The notes: a model not told the origin generated them from the letters alone. A stretch of DNA of 64,000 nucleotides from Iodobacter violaceini (GCF_011601265.1 NZ_JAAOLX010000003.1:434001-498000), one strand, 5' to 3'. Positions 38,359 to 48,199 are shown, numbered from the stretch's first letter. Numbers and translations: made by a program.

Positions 38359-40224
38359 ATGCTATTTCGTATCGCCCCATTAAGCCTTTTAATCGCCAGT
38401 ATCTGTGCACAGGCTGAAGTTGTTCAGCTGCCCGCCGTCGTCACCACGGCCGCCCGCCTGCCGCAAGCCGCCAAAGAAGTCATCGGTGATGTCACCGTAC
38501 TGGATCAAAAAACCATTCAGGCTGCTGGCACAATCAATCTGCCAGAATTACTGGCCCGCCAGCCAGGCGTACAAATCTCCAGCACGGGCGGGGCTGGCAA
38601 AAGCAGCAGCATATTTATCCGCGGCAATAGCGCACAGCATACTTTGGTGCTGATCGATGGCGTTCGCTTTGGCTCAGCCACACTAGGCACGGCAGCGCTG
38701 CAGCACTTACCACTGGCACAAGTTGATCGCATTGAAATTCTGCGCGGCCCGGCGGCCAGCCTGTATGGCTCGGATGCGATTGGCGGTGTAATTCAGATTT
38801 TCACGAAGCAAGGCCATAAAGGCTTCCACCCAAGCGTTGAAATTGGCTATGGCAACAATAATACAGTAGATGCCAATGCCGGGATTTCTGGCGGGAACGA
38901 GGCAACCAGCTATAACTTGAGCGTGGCGCGCTTCAAAACAGACGGCATTAATCTTTCAAGTAATCCTAAAAGCGCCGGTTTTTACGCGGATAAAGATGGC
39001 TACGAAAACAATAGCGTGGCTTTATCTGTAAGACACAAAATCAATGAAGAGAATGAATTGGGCGCCAGCCTGCTGCAGGCATGGGGCAAAAATCAGTACG
39101 ACAGCTCAGTCAGCGATGCCAATTACAGGCCTTTGGCGCAAAGCTATGACTACCGGGAAGAAAGCAAAAATGGCAGCGCCAATATCTGGACCCAAAATCA
39201 ACTGACGCCCAACTGGAACAGTACGCTGAAATTGGGCTATAGCGTGGACGAAAGCAAAAACATCACGCCTAAAGCTTTTAACGATTACACAGATAACACA
39301 TCCAAAATTCAGACCACTCAAACTCAATGGTCATGGATGAATGATTTTGATACCCGTGCGGGTACCCTTCAAATTGGCGCAGAAACTTTAGAGCAAAAAG
39401 TAAGTGGCGATCAGAAGTACGATCAGGATCAGCGCCGGATCAACAGCGTACAAGCAGGCTATTTAGGCCACTTTGATATTTTCTCTGTGCAGTTTAATGC
39501 TCGCAGTGATGATAACTCTCTGCTGGGGCGTAAAAACACCGGCAGCGCCGCATTTTCTTTAGAGCTGAGTGATACATGGCAAGCAGGTACAACATTTGGC
39601 ACGGCATTCAAAGCACCCACCTTTAATGACCTGTATTGGCCAAACTCGGGCAACCCAAATCTATTGCCTGAAGAGTCTATCAATAAGGAAATGTTTGTCC
39701 GATTTAATGGTAAAGAAATCACCTCTTCTTTAACTGTTTATAAAAACCGCGTATCCAATTTAATTCAATGGGCCCCAACACCTTCAGGCGCATGGATTCC
39801 CAGCAATGTAGCTCAGGCCGAAATGCAAGGCGTAACACTGGCTGCAGATTGGAAAGCAAATGGCATGCTGGCAGGCCTGAGCTACGATTACCTCAATGGC
39901 AGCGATGAATCTAATGGTGCAAACAAAGGGAATGAATTAGCACGCCGGGCCAAATACTCAGGCCAGGTCTATGCAGGCATCACCCTGAACACCTGGACCC
40001 TGCGCGCCGAAGTACAAGCCCAAAGCAAGCGCTTTGACGATGCCGCCAATAAGAAAGAATTAGCAGGCTACGCCCTGACGAATCTCTCTGCTAACTGGCA
40101 AATCAATCCGCAATGGTCGATGCAAGCCCGTGTTAACAATGTATTCGATACCGAATACGAGCTGGCAAAAGATTACGGCACGCTGGGCCGTAATGCCATG
40201 CTGAACCTGCGCTGGCAACATTAA
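38359..40224 (+). CDS. btuB: TonB-dependent vitamin B12 receptor BtuB, copy 1
   Basis: 621 aa from ATG at 38359 with AGGAG upstream; the ATG at 38254 lies in the riboswitch leader and is rejected. A signal peptide (MLFRIAPLSLLIASICAQA) is followed by a TonB-box region (VVQLPAVVTTAARLP), a plug domain (DVTVLDQKTIQ, LLARQPGVQISSTGG, RGPAASLYGSDAIGGVIQIF) and a 22-strand barrel ending ...NAMLNLRWQH. It imports corrinoids across the outer membrane. The riboswitch supports the B12 specificity. A close paralogue sits at 56602. Confidence 0.92.
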   Translation: MLFRIAPLSLLIASICAQAEVVQLPAVVTTAARLPQAAKEVIGDVTVLDQKTIQAAGTINLPELLARQPGVQISSTGGAGKSSSIFIRGNSAQHTLVLIDGVRFGSATLGTAALQHLPLAQVDRIEILRGPAASLYGSDAIGGVIQIFTKQGHKGFHPSVEIGYGNNNTVDANAGISGGNEATSYNLSVARFKTDGINLSSNPKSAGFYADKDGYENNSVALSVRHKINEENELGASLLQAWGKNQYDSSVSDANYRPLAQSYDYREESKNGSANIWTQNQLTPNWNSTLKLGYSVDESKNITPKAFNDYTDNTSKIQTTQTQWSWMNDFDTRAGTLQIGAETLEQKVSGDQKYDQDQRRINSVQAGYLGHFDIFSVQFNARSDDNSLLGRKNTGSAAFSLELSDTWQAGTTFGTAFKAPTFNDLYWPNSGNPNLLPEESINKEMFVRFNGKEITSSLTVYKNRVSNLIQWAPTPSGAWIPSNVAQAEMQGVTLAADWKANGMLAGLSYDYLNGSDESNGANKGNELARRAKYSGQVYAGITLNTWTLRAEVQAQSKRFDDAANKKELAGYALTNLSANWQINPQWSMQARVNNVFDTEYELAKDYGTLGRNAMLNLRWQH

Positions 40225-40240
40225 GATCATATGAACAAAT

Positions 40241-40280
40241 AAAAGCCTCACATGCATCAGATGATCGATGTGGGGCTTTT
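40241..40280. terminator. Bidirectional terminator between btuB and eutR
   Basis: AAAAGCCTCACAT (40241-40253) pairs with ATGTGGGGCTTTT (40268-40280), one G-T pair. A/T tracts flank both sides and the genes converge. Confidence 0.88.
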
Positions 40281-40303
40281 ATGATTAACGACTCAATATG
40301 CGA

Positions 40304-41380
40304 TTAACTTACAGAGCTGCGCCTTGCTAAAGGTGCGCGCCGGGCCAGAGCTGCAGACGGCAGCTCACCAAATAGTTTTTTAAAATCCTGAGAAAACTGG
40401 CTCATATGCCAAAACCCCATAGCCGCTGCAGCTTGCTGTACCGAGTCATATTGCGAATAAGGGGCCAGCAACTCTCGGCGAACTGCATTTAAGCGAATCG
40501 CTTTCAAATAGGCCAAGGGACAAATATCTAAAGTTTGATGAAAGATATTTTGTAGAGTGCGGCGGCTAATACCCAAATACTCGCAAAGCTCAACAATGCT
40601 TATCGGCTCCCCAGCACGATCCAATACAAACTCGCGGGTTTTGGCGACCGCCTGCCAGGCACTATCGACCCGGCGTATGGTTTGCCGATTGGGTTTGGCG
40701 TCATCAATCAAGCCGATAAAGCCATCGAGCAGCTCATGCCGTAATTGTTTTCGGCAAACCTGCTCAAGCAGTTGCCCCGATCCATTTCCCGCCACCTGCA
40801 GCATGGCCCGCATAAAATGCGTAAATTTACGCATCCGCTCAGAGCCCACGTGCAGCACCATCGTATTATCTAAAGGCAAAGACTCACCTTGTAAAATGGT
40901 GGTATAGCTTTCCAGCTCGCTTTGGGCGAGCACCAAACCCATGATTTGGAAATCATCAGGCGTACCCAGCTCAAACTCTAGCCCCCCTCTGCGGATTGCA
41001 ACCGTATCCGCCTCAATGCTTGTAGTGCCAATTCGCGCAAAATGCTCGCTTGAAGTAGGAATGCCTACCCATACAGAGCCGGGCCATACCATGCAGGATT
41101 GACGTAAAGCATGGCTGGTATGCTCCTCAAAGCATTGCACGCCATCCAGCCAGGTTTCAGCCAAATATCCCTGAAACTGCCCCGGTTTAAGCTGATCATA
41201 AAGCTGCTGCCACGCCGTAATACTGCGGGCCTGCTGGCAGACATCGCTGCTTCTCTCTATGTGTAACTGTCCATCCCGCCCCAGTGAATCACGCTGAGGA
41301 CCTTGAGCTAAACGCACTAAATGATGCATGCCCGCTGGCTCTGCAACAGACCACCCCAAGCCTGGCAAAACCCCTGTCAT
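40304..41380 (-). CDS. eutR: AraC-family activator of ethanolamine utilisation
   Basis: 358 aa. The N-terminal sensing part shares E. coli EutR blocks (SITAWQQLYDQLKPGQFQGY, ALRQSCMVWPGSVWVGIP, GGLEFELGTPDDFQIMG). The C-terminal AraC domain has two helix-turn-helices (ELCEYLGISRRTLQNIFHQ and AAAAMGFWHMSQFSQDFKKL). In enterobacteria EutR activates eut when ethanolamine and adenosylcobalamin are both present. Start may instead be the ATG at 41329 (MHHLVRLAQG), which aligns with E. coli LHHLY. Here it is separated from eutK by a terminator and 408 bp, so it has its own promoter. Confidence 0.92.
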   Translation of the reverse strand: MTGVLPGLGWSVAEPAGMHHLVRLAQGPQRDSLGRDGQLHIERSSDVCQQARSITAWQQLYDQLKPGQFQGYLAETWLDGVQCFEEHTSHALRQSCMVWPGSVWVGIPTSSEHFARIGTTSIEADTVAIRRGGLEFELGTPDDFQIMGLVLAQSELESYTTILQGESLPLDNTMVLHVGSERMRKFTHFMRAMLQVAGNGSGQLLEQVCRKQLRHELLDGFIGLIDDAKPNRQTIRRVDSAWQAVAKTREFVLDRAGEPISIVELCEYLGISRRTLQNIFHQTLDICPLAYLKAIRLNAVRRELLAPYSQYDSVQQAAAAMGFWHMSQFSQDFKKLFGELPSAALARRAPLARRSSVS

Positions 41381-41581
41381 TGTAAAATACTCAGTACAAA
41401 GTACGGGAAATTACGTGCTGCCATTGCCTGCGAGAACGTCCTCCTGCCATTTATGTAAACGGCGCTAAAACCACTTTTTCCTTTTCTCATTATCTCTTCT
41501 CATGCATCCGCTTTGCCGTTGATTTACTCGCCACACACATGACATCCAAACTCAACAATAGCGGCTATCAGAGATAAATTA

Positions 41582-41595
41582 TTGATACAAATCAA
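41582..41595 (-). promoter_or_regulatory. Perfect FNR/ANR-type box upstream of eutR
   Basis: TTGATACAAATCAA fits TTGAT-N4-ATCAA exactly. Reading toward eutR, the sequence TATTGT follows 21 bases after the box, about where a -10 element would sit for a class II FNR promoter centred near -41.5. The leader would then be about 165 nt. The rest of 41381-41788 shows no gene. Confidence 0.55.
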
Positions 41596-41724
41596 TCGGA
41601 TATTTAAATCTTACAAGCACAAGAATTATTATTACCAAATTATTCCACAGGCATTTTCACGACATTAAATAAGGGATAGGTCGTGCAAATTTCATCACTA
41701 TGACTTGCAGTCAAATGCTGAAAA

Positions 41725-41760
41725 ACAAAAAACCGGCACAGCGTTAGCCTCTGTGCCGGT
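41725..41760 (-). terminator. Rho-independent terminator of the eut operon
   Basis: ACCGGCACAG and CTGTGCCGGT form a perfect 10-bp stem (41732-41760). On the - strand it is followed by TTTTTTGTTTTT. It closes the operon after eutK, before eutR. Confidence 0.9.
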
Positions 41761-41788
41761 TAGGGTAAAACAAAAAGAGCAGTTCATT

Positions 41789-42382
41789 TCAGACAAGCTT
41801 GCAATAGCGCCCCATAACTTTGGCAAGCCGTTTTGCTTTGCACATATTTTCAAGTGCGCGGCGAGTTACCCCCGCTTCGGGTAATGCAACAATCAACTCT
41901 GCAAGCGTGAGGCCACTCTCAGAAGCGGCCACTGCCGCTAAAATAGCAAGCTCATCACACCCCATCCCCACGGTTTTTTCCTCATCAGCAGAAGCCAGCA
42001 CCACAGGTGCTTCCACCTCAGCCTCTGCCTTGGCAACGGCCACCACTTCAGCCGGAATCCCGGCGGGAGCGGGCTTGGCAACGCGCTGCTTTTTAGGTTT
42101 AGGTGCGAGCATTTTGAGTATCATGCGCTCAACATCAGGATCGGGGCGGCCAATTTCTTGTCGGCTCACCACTTCACCCAACCTTGCCGCCGCAGCAACA
42201 CCCGCATCAACCGCCGCCCGGCAAGAAGCAATATCGCCTTCCACCACGAGCGAGATCCAACCTGGGTTTGTCTCATATTGGCGAATCAAACGCACACTCG
42301 CCGATTTCAGCATGGCATCCGCCGCCTCAAGAGCGGTTACAAATCCACGGACCTCAAGTAAACCCAAGGAATTAATCATCAC
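41789..42382 (-). CDS. eutK: BMC shell protein EutK with C-terminal helix-turn-helix-like domain
   Basis: 197 aa. The N-terminal BMC domain (SLGLLEVRGFVTALEAADAM) is followed by an Ala/Pro/Lys/Glu-rich linker (~95-140) and a C-terminal domain (ILAAVAASESGLTLAELIVA...GVTRRALENMCKAKRLAKV), as in E. coli EutK, whose tail has a nucleic-acid-binding-like fold. It is about 30 residues longer than the enterobacterial protein, mostly in the linker. Minor shell component; last of the structural genes. Confidence 0.9.
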   Translation of the reverse strand: MMINSLGLLEVRGFVTALEAADAMLKSASVRLIRQYETNPGWISLVVEGDIASCRAAVDAGVAAAARLGEVVSRQEIGRPDPDVERMILKMLAPKPKKQRVAKPAPAGIPAEVVAVAKAEAEVEAPVVLASADEEKTVGMGCDELAILAAVAASESGLTLAELIVALPEAGVTRRALENMCKAKRLAKVMGRYCKLV

Positions 42383-42390
42383 GACCTCTG

Positions 42391-43050
42391 TTAAATCCGG
42401 CCCACAGGCTGGCGTGCAACTTCTAATACCGCAGCGGTAAATGCCTGGCAGGCCGCATCACACGCAGCTTGGCTACCTGTGAGAAACGCGCCGGAATAGT
42501 TAGTTTCTGATGGCGGAGCCACATAACTCACCAGCTCCACATCAGCCGCCTTCAGCGCCGCATCAATGCCATAAGTGGCTTCCAGCGGCGGAGCAATCAG
42601 ATACGCCAGTGGGTCACCTAAGCGAATACCGGTTTGTGCGGATAAATACGAGCCGGTACGAGACACCACATGTGCTAAAAATGCGATGGTTTCATCGTCA
42701 TTCGCCCAGCGAAAGGCAGGCCCGGCTTCAATGGTTGCCACCATCGAATCCAAACCCGCACGCACTTCGGCAGGCGAGCTGCCGCCCAGCATAATCATGA
42801 CTTCACCGGCAGTTGGAGAAGAGCTATGCGCCGCACCCGCATACAGCGAGCGGCCAAATACCACTTCAACCTGCGCCTGTTTGGTCGCTTCATCTGCAGC
42901 GATATACGCCACATCATCTGAATCAGCGGTGAGCAGCCCCAGGCAATTAATATGCTCAGGCAACTTGAGTGTTTTTTTAAAATCACTCTGAACCGACGCA
43001 ATCAAACGCATCGCTTTCACACTGGGTTTAATAAGATCAAGCATTGCCAT
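42391..43050 (-). CDS. eutL: Tandem-BMC shell protein EutL
   Basis: 219 aa, the family's length. Two fused circularly permuted BMC domains form trimers with a gated pore in known structures. Visible blocks: [60 protein letters not shown] and a matching second half ending [17 protein letters not shown]. It lies 8 bp upstream of eutK in the operon. Confidence 0.94.
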   Translation of the reverse strand: MAMLDLIKPSVKAMRLIASVQSDFKKTLKLPEHINCLGLLTADSDDVAYIAADEATKQAQVEVVFGRSLYAGAAHSSSPTAGEVMIMLGGSSPAEVRAGLDSMVATIEAGPAFRWANDDETIAFLAHVVSRTGSYLSAQTGIRLGDPLAYLIAPPLEATYGIDAALKAADVELVSYVAPPSETNYSGAFLTGSQAACDAACQAFTAAVLEVARQPVGRI

Positions 43051-43060
43051 GATGTACTCC

Positions 43061-43933
43061 TTATGCAGAACGGCTGAGGGACATGCCAGACGCTTTTTTT
43101 GCCAGCATCTGCTTCGCTAAATCAACGATAACAGCGGCAGCCTCAACGGGCGGAGTGCCCCCCCGGTGGATATTAGAAAAACAAGTTCTATCTGCTTCAA
43201 CCGTTTCTGCCGTCGGGCTGTAGATCATATAACAAGACATGCTTTCAGATTGCCCAAGACCCGGGCGCTCTCCGACTAATAAAATCACTACTTTTGCGCC
43301 TAAAATTTCCCCCACCTGGTCTTGTACTTTAACGCGGCCATAGCGTACAAAGAGCGGCGTCCCCACATTCAGGTTTGCGCTTTCCAAGCCCTTTAACAGC
43401 GGCGGCAAAATTTCATCCAGGTTGACGGTAATGGCATCGGTCGATAAACCATCCGAAATCACCACCTGTACATCAGGCTGCTGCTTACAGCTGCTTTTCA
43501 AAAGAGCCAGCGATTCAGCGCAAAGGCGGCGGCCTAAATCTGGGCGTGTTAAATACTGATCTTTGCTGCTAATTTCGCTTTGCAGCGCCAATAAACCTTG
43601 TTTTTCCACCCATTCTTGCGGCACTTCTTTTAATACCGTGTCTTTTGAGCGCGAGTGATCCGCCAGAAAACGCAGCAAAGCGGTAGTGCGAGGCCGTGGC
43701 CCGGCACGGCCTGTATTCACCCGGGCAGCAGTGCAATTACGAAACTCTTGCAGCACTTCAGGGCGATGCGCATTTTCTACGCCCATATAGGTACGAAATG
43801 CTTCGCCACCCAAATCAGGCAAGCTGGCCTGATCCATATTGCTCTGACACACTTCAGCCTCTGTGCCAGCAGGCTCTGCAGCAAGCTGGCTCATTACGGC
43901 ACGTACAATCTCATCAATTTGCATCTTGTCCAT
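43061..43933 (-). CDS. eutC: Ethanolamine ammonia-lyase small subunit
   Basis: 290 aa. With EutB it converts ethanolamine to acetaldehyde and ammonia using adenosylcobalamin. The N-terminal amphipathic helix ([18 protein letters not shown]) is a likely encapsulation peptide for the microcompartment. The corrinoid-contact domain includes [20 protein letters not shown] and [19 protein letters not shown]-terminal [20 protein letters not shown] is typical. Good ribosome site (AGGGTG). Confidence 0.95.
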   Translation of the reverse strand: MDKMQIDEIVRAVMSQLAAEPAGTEAEVCQSNMDQASLPDLGGEAFRTYMGVENAHRPEVLQEFRNCTAARVNTGRAGPRPRTTALLRFLADHSRSKDTVLKEVPQEWVEKQGLLALQSEISSKDQYLTRPDLGRRLCAESLALLKSSCKQQPDVQVVISDGLSTDAITVNLDEILPPLLKGLESANLNVGTPLFVRYGRVKVQDQVGEILGAKVVILLVGERPGLGQSESMSCYMIYSPTAETVEADRTCFSNIHRGGTPPVEAAAVIVDLAKQMLAKKASGMSLSRSA

Positions 43934-43948
43934 TTTTACACCCTGAAA

Positions 43949-45310
43949 TTAAAAGAAGATTGACGAGTCACCAGCACGCGGCGTCAATATGCCGTTTTCC
44001 ATCAGGCCCATTTTCTCCATCCATGCTTCAAACTCTGGCGCTGGGCGTAAATTAAGCAACTGACGAATTGTGGCGGTATCGTGGAATGCCATGGTTTGAT
44101 AATTCAGCATAATGTCGTCGCCCATCGACATCCCCATAATGAAATTGCAGCCTGCAGTGGCCAGCAAAATAGCCAAAGATTCATTCGCGCTCTGATTAGA
44201 ATCGGCATGGTTGGTGTAACAACAATCCACCCCCATCGAGATACCGCTCAGTTTGCCCATAAAATGGTCTTCTAAGCCGGCACGCATAATTTGGCGATCG
44301 TTATAGAGATACTCAGGCCCAATAAAGCCCACCACCGTATTCACCAAAAATGGATCGTAATGACGGGCAAGACCGTAATTACGAGCTTCCATCGTGACCT
44401 GATCTGCGCCGTTATGTGCATTGGCTGATAGTGCCGAGCCCTGCCCTGTTTCAAAATACAGGCAGTTTGGCCCAGCCAGCCGGTTGTATTGGCGGCCCAC
44501 TTCCAGCGCCTCATCCATCAGCTCCAGAGTTACGCCAAATTCTTTTAGGCCTTTTTCGCTACCGCAAATACTTTGGAAAATCAGCCCACCCGGCGCGCCC
44601 TTACGAATCGCCTCGATCTGGGTCGACATATGCGCCAGCACGCAGCCTTGGGTAGGAATGGCAAACTTATCAATCGCCTCGTATACGGTATTGAGCATCC
44701 GTGTGACGTTTTCGACATTATCGGTTACAGGGTTAATCCCGATCACGGCATCGCCTAAGCCATAAGACAAACCTTCATACATCTGCGCCGCAATACTGCG
44801 CACATCGTCACGCGTATCGTTTGGCTGCAAACGCGCACTAAAATGGCCAGGCAAACCTATCGTGGTATTGGCATGTTTAATCACCGGCATTTTCTTTGCG
44901 CCGTAGATCAAATCTGCGTTTGAGCAGAGCTTGGCAACCGCAGCCACCGTTTCAGAGCTCAGGCCCTTACGCATAAAATCAATGTCTGCCACGCTGGTGG
45001 TGTCCGACAAAATATATTCGCGCAATTCAGCAATAGTTTTACTGCGAATGCTGTTGTAAGCGGCGACATTAATATCGTCCTGAATAATCCGCGTCACACA
45101 GTCTTCTTCATAAGGAATCACGGGATTGTTGCGCAGATCCGCCACCGACATTTCAGAAAGCACATGCTTAGCCGCTACACGCTCTTGTGAGCTGGCCGCG
45201 CTTACGCCCGCTAAAATATCGCCAGAGCGAGGATCATTGGCTTTCGCCAGCACATCTTTGACATCCCGAAACTGGTATGTCTTACCAAACAACTGGGTCT
45301 TCAATTTCAT
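43949..45310 (-). CDS. eutB: Ethanolamine ammonia-lyase large subunit
   Basis: 453 aa, exactly the E. coli length, from ATG at 45310 (MKLKTQLFGKTYQFRDVKDV); a GTG three codons earlier is less likely. TIM-barrel catalytic subunit. Near-identical blocks to the enterobacterial protein include SSQERVAAKHVLSEM, NPVIPYEEDCVTRIIQDD, IPTQGCVLAHMSTQIEAIRK, ETGQGSALSANAHNGADQVT and FIGPEYLYNDRQIMRAGLED. Active-site Arg, Asn, Gln, Glu and Asp residues appear conserved. C-terminus RAGDSSIFF matches. Confidence 0.97.
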   Translation of the reverse strand: MKLKTQLFGKTYQFRDVKDVLAKANDPRSGDILAGVSAASSQERVAAKHVLSEMSVADLRNNPVIPYEEDCVTRIIQDDINVAAYNSIRSKTIAELREYILSDTTSVADIDFMRKGLSSETVAAVAKLCSNADLIYGAKKMPVIKHANTTIGLPGHFSARLQPNDTRDDVRSIAAQMYEGLSYGLGDAVIGINPVTDNVENVTRMLNTVYEAIDKFAIPTQGCVLAHMSTQIEAIRKGAPGGLIFQSICGSEKGLKEFGVTLELMDEALEVGRQYNRLAGPNCLYFETGQGSALSANAHNGADQVTMEARNYGLARHYDPFLVNTVVGFIGPEYLYNDRQIMRAGLEDHFMGKLSGISMGVDCCYTNHADSNQSANESLAILLATAGCNFIMGMSMGDDIMLNYQTMAFHDTATIRQLLNLRPAPEFEAWMEKMGLMENGILTPRAGDSSIFF

Positions 45311-45324
45311 ATCTATCACCTGAA

Positions 45325-46749
45325 CTAAGAAGGAAATGCCAGAGATTTAATGGTGACCGGCACGATATCGCCGCCAAATAAAGGCTCACCGATATCGATG
45401 TAATCACCATCACGAGTTTCCACTTCATCAATCACGGCCAATTCGCGGCCAACTAAATGCGGCTGTAACAACATGCCTAAAACCTTGCCCAAATCCTGAC
45501 GGGCAGTCACCAGCAGGGGGTGGTTTGCATTAGGATAACGCTGGCCAAATAAAGCTAACTCATCCACACATGCCTCAATTTGCAAGTAGCTCACCGGCAA
45601 ATCCCGCGGCAGGGATAAAGCAAAAAAATCGTGTTGCAGATCGATATCCATCAGCATGGCGACGTGTGCCCACTCGGTAGCCAAGGCCCCCGGCGTGACT
45701 TCGCTCCATGCAATCAAAGGATGAACAACAGGAATATTGCGCACCGGCAAATGCCGGTGATTCAGCCAAATGGTGCTGCCCGATAAAGACAAAGTATGAG
45801 CGCCAGCACCAATCACCGTTGCCCGGAGCGTTTGTGCAGGCATCTGCACCGGCTGTTTGGATAAAGCCAAATGCCCATGCATCGCAAGCGCCAATAAGGG
45901 GCCAGCATCGCCAAAAGCAAGTACGTCAGCAGCAGGGTGGTAATAGCACTCGCCTACGCCGCCCGAAAACATCACGCTGTCGTAAGCTTTGCCTGGGTGC
46001 AGGCAATCAGTCATTAAAAGCGCACGGGCTAAGGGCGAAGGCTCGCCAATCAGCACTTCAAATAAAAGCTCGCTCATGCGATGAACCACGCGCTCTATGC
46101 CCGCCCGATCCAATTGAAGAGGATCAAAGCCCGCACCAAATAGCTCGCTGCAAATCAAGCGTGCGGGTGCGTGCACTTGCCGCACACGCCCCTGCTTATC
46201 CAGCTCGATAAGACGGCCACCCACATTAAGGCAGGCGCTATCAACCACCCTGCCCGCTTCAAACACCACATAGTTCGATGTACCACCGCCAATATCAATA
46301 TTGACGACACGGCTGGTTTCCCGGCGGGACAACTCACCCGCACCTGAGCCGTGGCCTGCAATCACCGATTCAAGATGCGGCCCGGCACTCGCCACCACAA
46401 AATTACCCAGCTCTTCGGCCAAAGCCAGTACCGCAGGGCGGGCATTTTTGGCCTTTGAAGTTTCACCGGTAATGATGATCGCGCCGGACTCAACACGCTG
46501 CTGATCCATTCCCGCCGCAGCGTACTGCTCACGAATAAAGGCTGCGAGCTCATCCTCCCGAAGCCGCCCTTCAAAATCGATGGGCGTAAACACGACGGGG
46601 CTGACATACACGATGTCACGTTTAGAAAATTCATATAACGGAACCTGCGAGACCCCCGCCCGATTAATCAGCTCGAGTCTCGAGAAAATCACTTGGGTGG
46701 TGGTGGTCCCGATATCGATACCCACACTTTGAATTTGCCGGCGTGACAT
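45325..46749 (-). CDS. eutA: Ethanolamine ammonia-lyase reactivating factor
   Basis: 474 aa actin/Hsp70-fold ATPase that exchanges damaged cobalamin from EutBC. The phosphate-1 motif is VGIDIGTTTTQVIFSRL; a second nucleotide motif is NIDIGGGTSNYVVFEAG; MFSGGVGECYYHP is a further family block. It sits directly upstream of eutB with 14 bp spacing. Confidence 0.94.
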   Translation of the reverse strand: MSRRQIQSVGIDIGTTTTQVIFSRLELINRAGVSQVPLYEFSKRDIVYVSPVVFTPIDFEGRLREDELAAFIREQYAAAGMDQQRVESGAIIITGETSKAKNARPAVLALAEELGNFVVASAGPHLESVIAGHGSGAGELSRRETSRVVNIDIGGGTSNYVVFEAGRVVDSACLNVGGRLIELDKQGRVRQVHAPARLICSELFGAGFDPLQLDRAGIERVVHRMSELLFEVLIGEPSPLARALLMTDCLHPGKAYDSVMFSGGVGECYYHPAADVLAFGDAGPLLALAMHGHLALSKQPVQMPAQTLRATVIGAGAHTLSLSGSTIWLNHRHLPVRNIPVVHPLIAWSEVTPGALATEWAHVAMLMDIDLQHDFFALSLPRDLPVSYLQIEACVDELALFGQRYPNANHPLLVTARQDLGKVLGMLLQPHLVGRELAVIDEVETRDGDYIDIGEPLFGGDIVPVTIKSLAFPS

Positions 46750-46759
46750 CTGCGGCTCC

Positions 46760-48001
46760 TTAAGCGTGTGACAACTGACTCACTGGCTTAGCCGCTGGAG
46801 TCACATCATCTTTAGGAGCCAGTTTCATTGCCAGGGCGACGGCAGTAAAACCACCAAATAATTTACCCACGATCACCGGCAAAATCATTGCCGACATATT
46901 GCCTGCGGTAAAGCCCAGATGGTCGCCAAGCGTAAAGGCGGCAGACACTGCAAAGGCCACGTTAATCACCTTGCCGCGGTTATCCATCCTGGCCAGCATG
47001 CCAAACATCGGGATTGAATTTGCCAGCGTCGCCACCAAACCTGCCGCAGCGGTATCGTTCATACCCAGCAAGCTACCCACGCGCATTAAAGGCTTATCAA
47101 ACCAGCGCGTAAGCATAAAGACCATGGGATATGCACCCAGTAATACGCAGGCAATAAAGCCGATATTCTCAATACCCAGCATCTCGCCACCCTGGCCAGA
47201 GCTGGAGAAAATAGGCGACATTCCTGGGATAATCGTCCACTCCACAGTCACTTCCAGCACGGCTAAAACCAAGCCAAAAGTAATCACCACCACAAGGCAC
47301 TTAGCGAAAATTTGAAAACCAGCAACCATTTTCTCTTGCATAAACTTCAGGCCCAGCGCCAGCAATGCCGCCACAATAATCACTGGAATCATATTTTTCA
47401 GCAGCATTACCACATTGAAATCAGCGACCTGACCATTCACAGCAACGCCCATTCCCATGGCCACCAAACCGCCCGCAATACAGCCAAGGGGAATCGTGAT
47501 AATGCCGGCCATAATGCCCAGCGCCAGAAAACGACGATCTTCTTTTTCGATAATGCCCAGTGCTACCGGGATGTGGAACACCACGGTTGCTCCCATCATT
47601 CCCCCCAGCAATAAGCCGGAGTACAGATAAGCCGCAGTATCGCCACTGGCTAATTCTTTAGCTAAGAAATAGCCACCCATATCGTTAGCCAGCAAAGTTC
47701 CGGCAAACATGGCGGGATTTGCGCCCACCGCTTCATAAAGCGGAATCACCACGGGGCCAAGCAAAGTAGCCAGCACCGGCGCTAAAGCAATCACCCCGAT
47801 CATGGCCAGGCCCAAAGCGCCCATTGCCATAAAGCCTTCATCAAATTGAGCACCCGAGCCGCCTATCTGTCGCCCCACAGAGCCAAGACCAATCTTGCCC
47901 AAGACGGCCTCCGAGCCACCAAACTGCGCCAGCATTCGGTCAAACGCGGCAATGATCATAAAGATCATCATGAACCACATGATTATGTCGTTGATACCCA
48001 T
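46760..48001 (-). CDS. eutH: Ethanolamine permease EutH
   Basis: 413 aa membrane protein with about ten hydrophobic helices. Start MGINDIIMWFMMIFMIIAAF and blocks FMAMGALGLAMIGVIALAPVL, NPAMFAGTLLANDMGGYFLAKEL and VNGQVADF align closely with E. coli EutH. It aids ethanolamine entry at low external concentration or low pH. The 158-bp gap to eutG upstream, wide for this operon, holds degenerate copies of the eutG end. Confidence 0.94.
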   Translation of the reverse strand: MGINDIIMWFMMIFMIIAAFDRMLAQFGGSEAVLGKIGLGSVGRQIGGSGAQFDEGFMAMGALGLAMIGVIALAPVLATLLGPVVIPLYEAVGANPAMFAGTLLANDMGGYFLAKELASGDTAAYLYSGLLLGGMMGATVVFHIPVALGIIEKEDRRFLALGIMAGIITIPLGCIAGGLVAMGMGVAVNGQVADFNVVMLLKNMIPVIIVAALLALGLKFMQEKMVAGFQIFAKCLVVVITFGLVLAVLEVTVEWTIIPGMSPIFSSSGQGGEMLGIENIGFIACVLLGAYPMVFMLTRWFDKPLMRVGSLLGMNDTAAAGLVATLANSIPMFGMLARMDNRGKVINVAFAVSAAFTLGDHLGFTAGNMSAMILPVIVGKLFGGFTAVALAMKLAPKDDVTPAAKPVSQLSHA

Positions 48002-48061
48002 GCTTACTTCCCCTCCTGATCAAAGCCCTAACAGCCACCATGGCTGCGATGCCCTTTTATC

Positions 48062-48199
48062 GATGCCTTAGCGCGGCCAAACATCCATATAAATTTCAAT
48101 ATCTATTGACGCCTTAGTGCTGCAAGGCATGCATATTAATCTCAATATTTATCAATGTCTTAACGCTGCCAGGCATGCATATAAATCTCAATAATCTGC
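48062..48199. repeat. Three tandem 46-bp copies of the eutG 3' end
   Basis: Units 48062-48107, 48108-48153 and 48154-48199 have an exact 46-bp period, seen in the shared TTAGCGC/TTAGTGC/TTAACGC and CATATAAATTTCAAT-type blocks. The third unit is the real 3' end of eutG. Read on the - strand the other two would encode IEINMHALQH-stop and IEIYMDVWPR-stop, against eutG's IEIYMHAWQR-stop. Confidence 0.85.

Noticed and set aside
48062-48199. Tandem 46-bp repeat as a CRISPR-like array
   Set aside because: The repeats abut with no spacers, diverge from each other, and derive from the eutG end; no cas gene is present.
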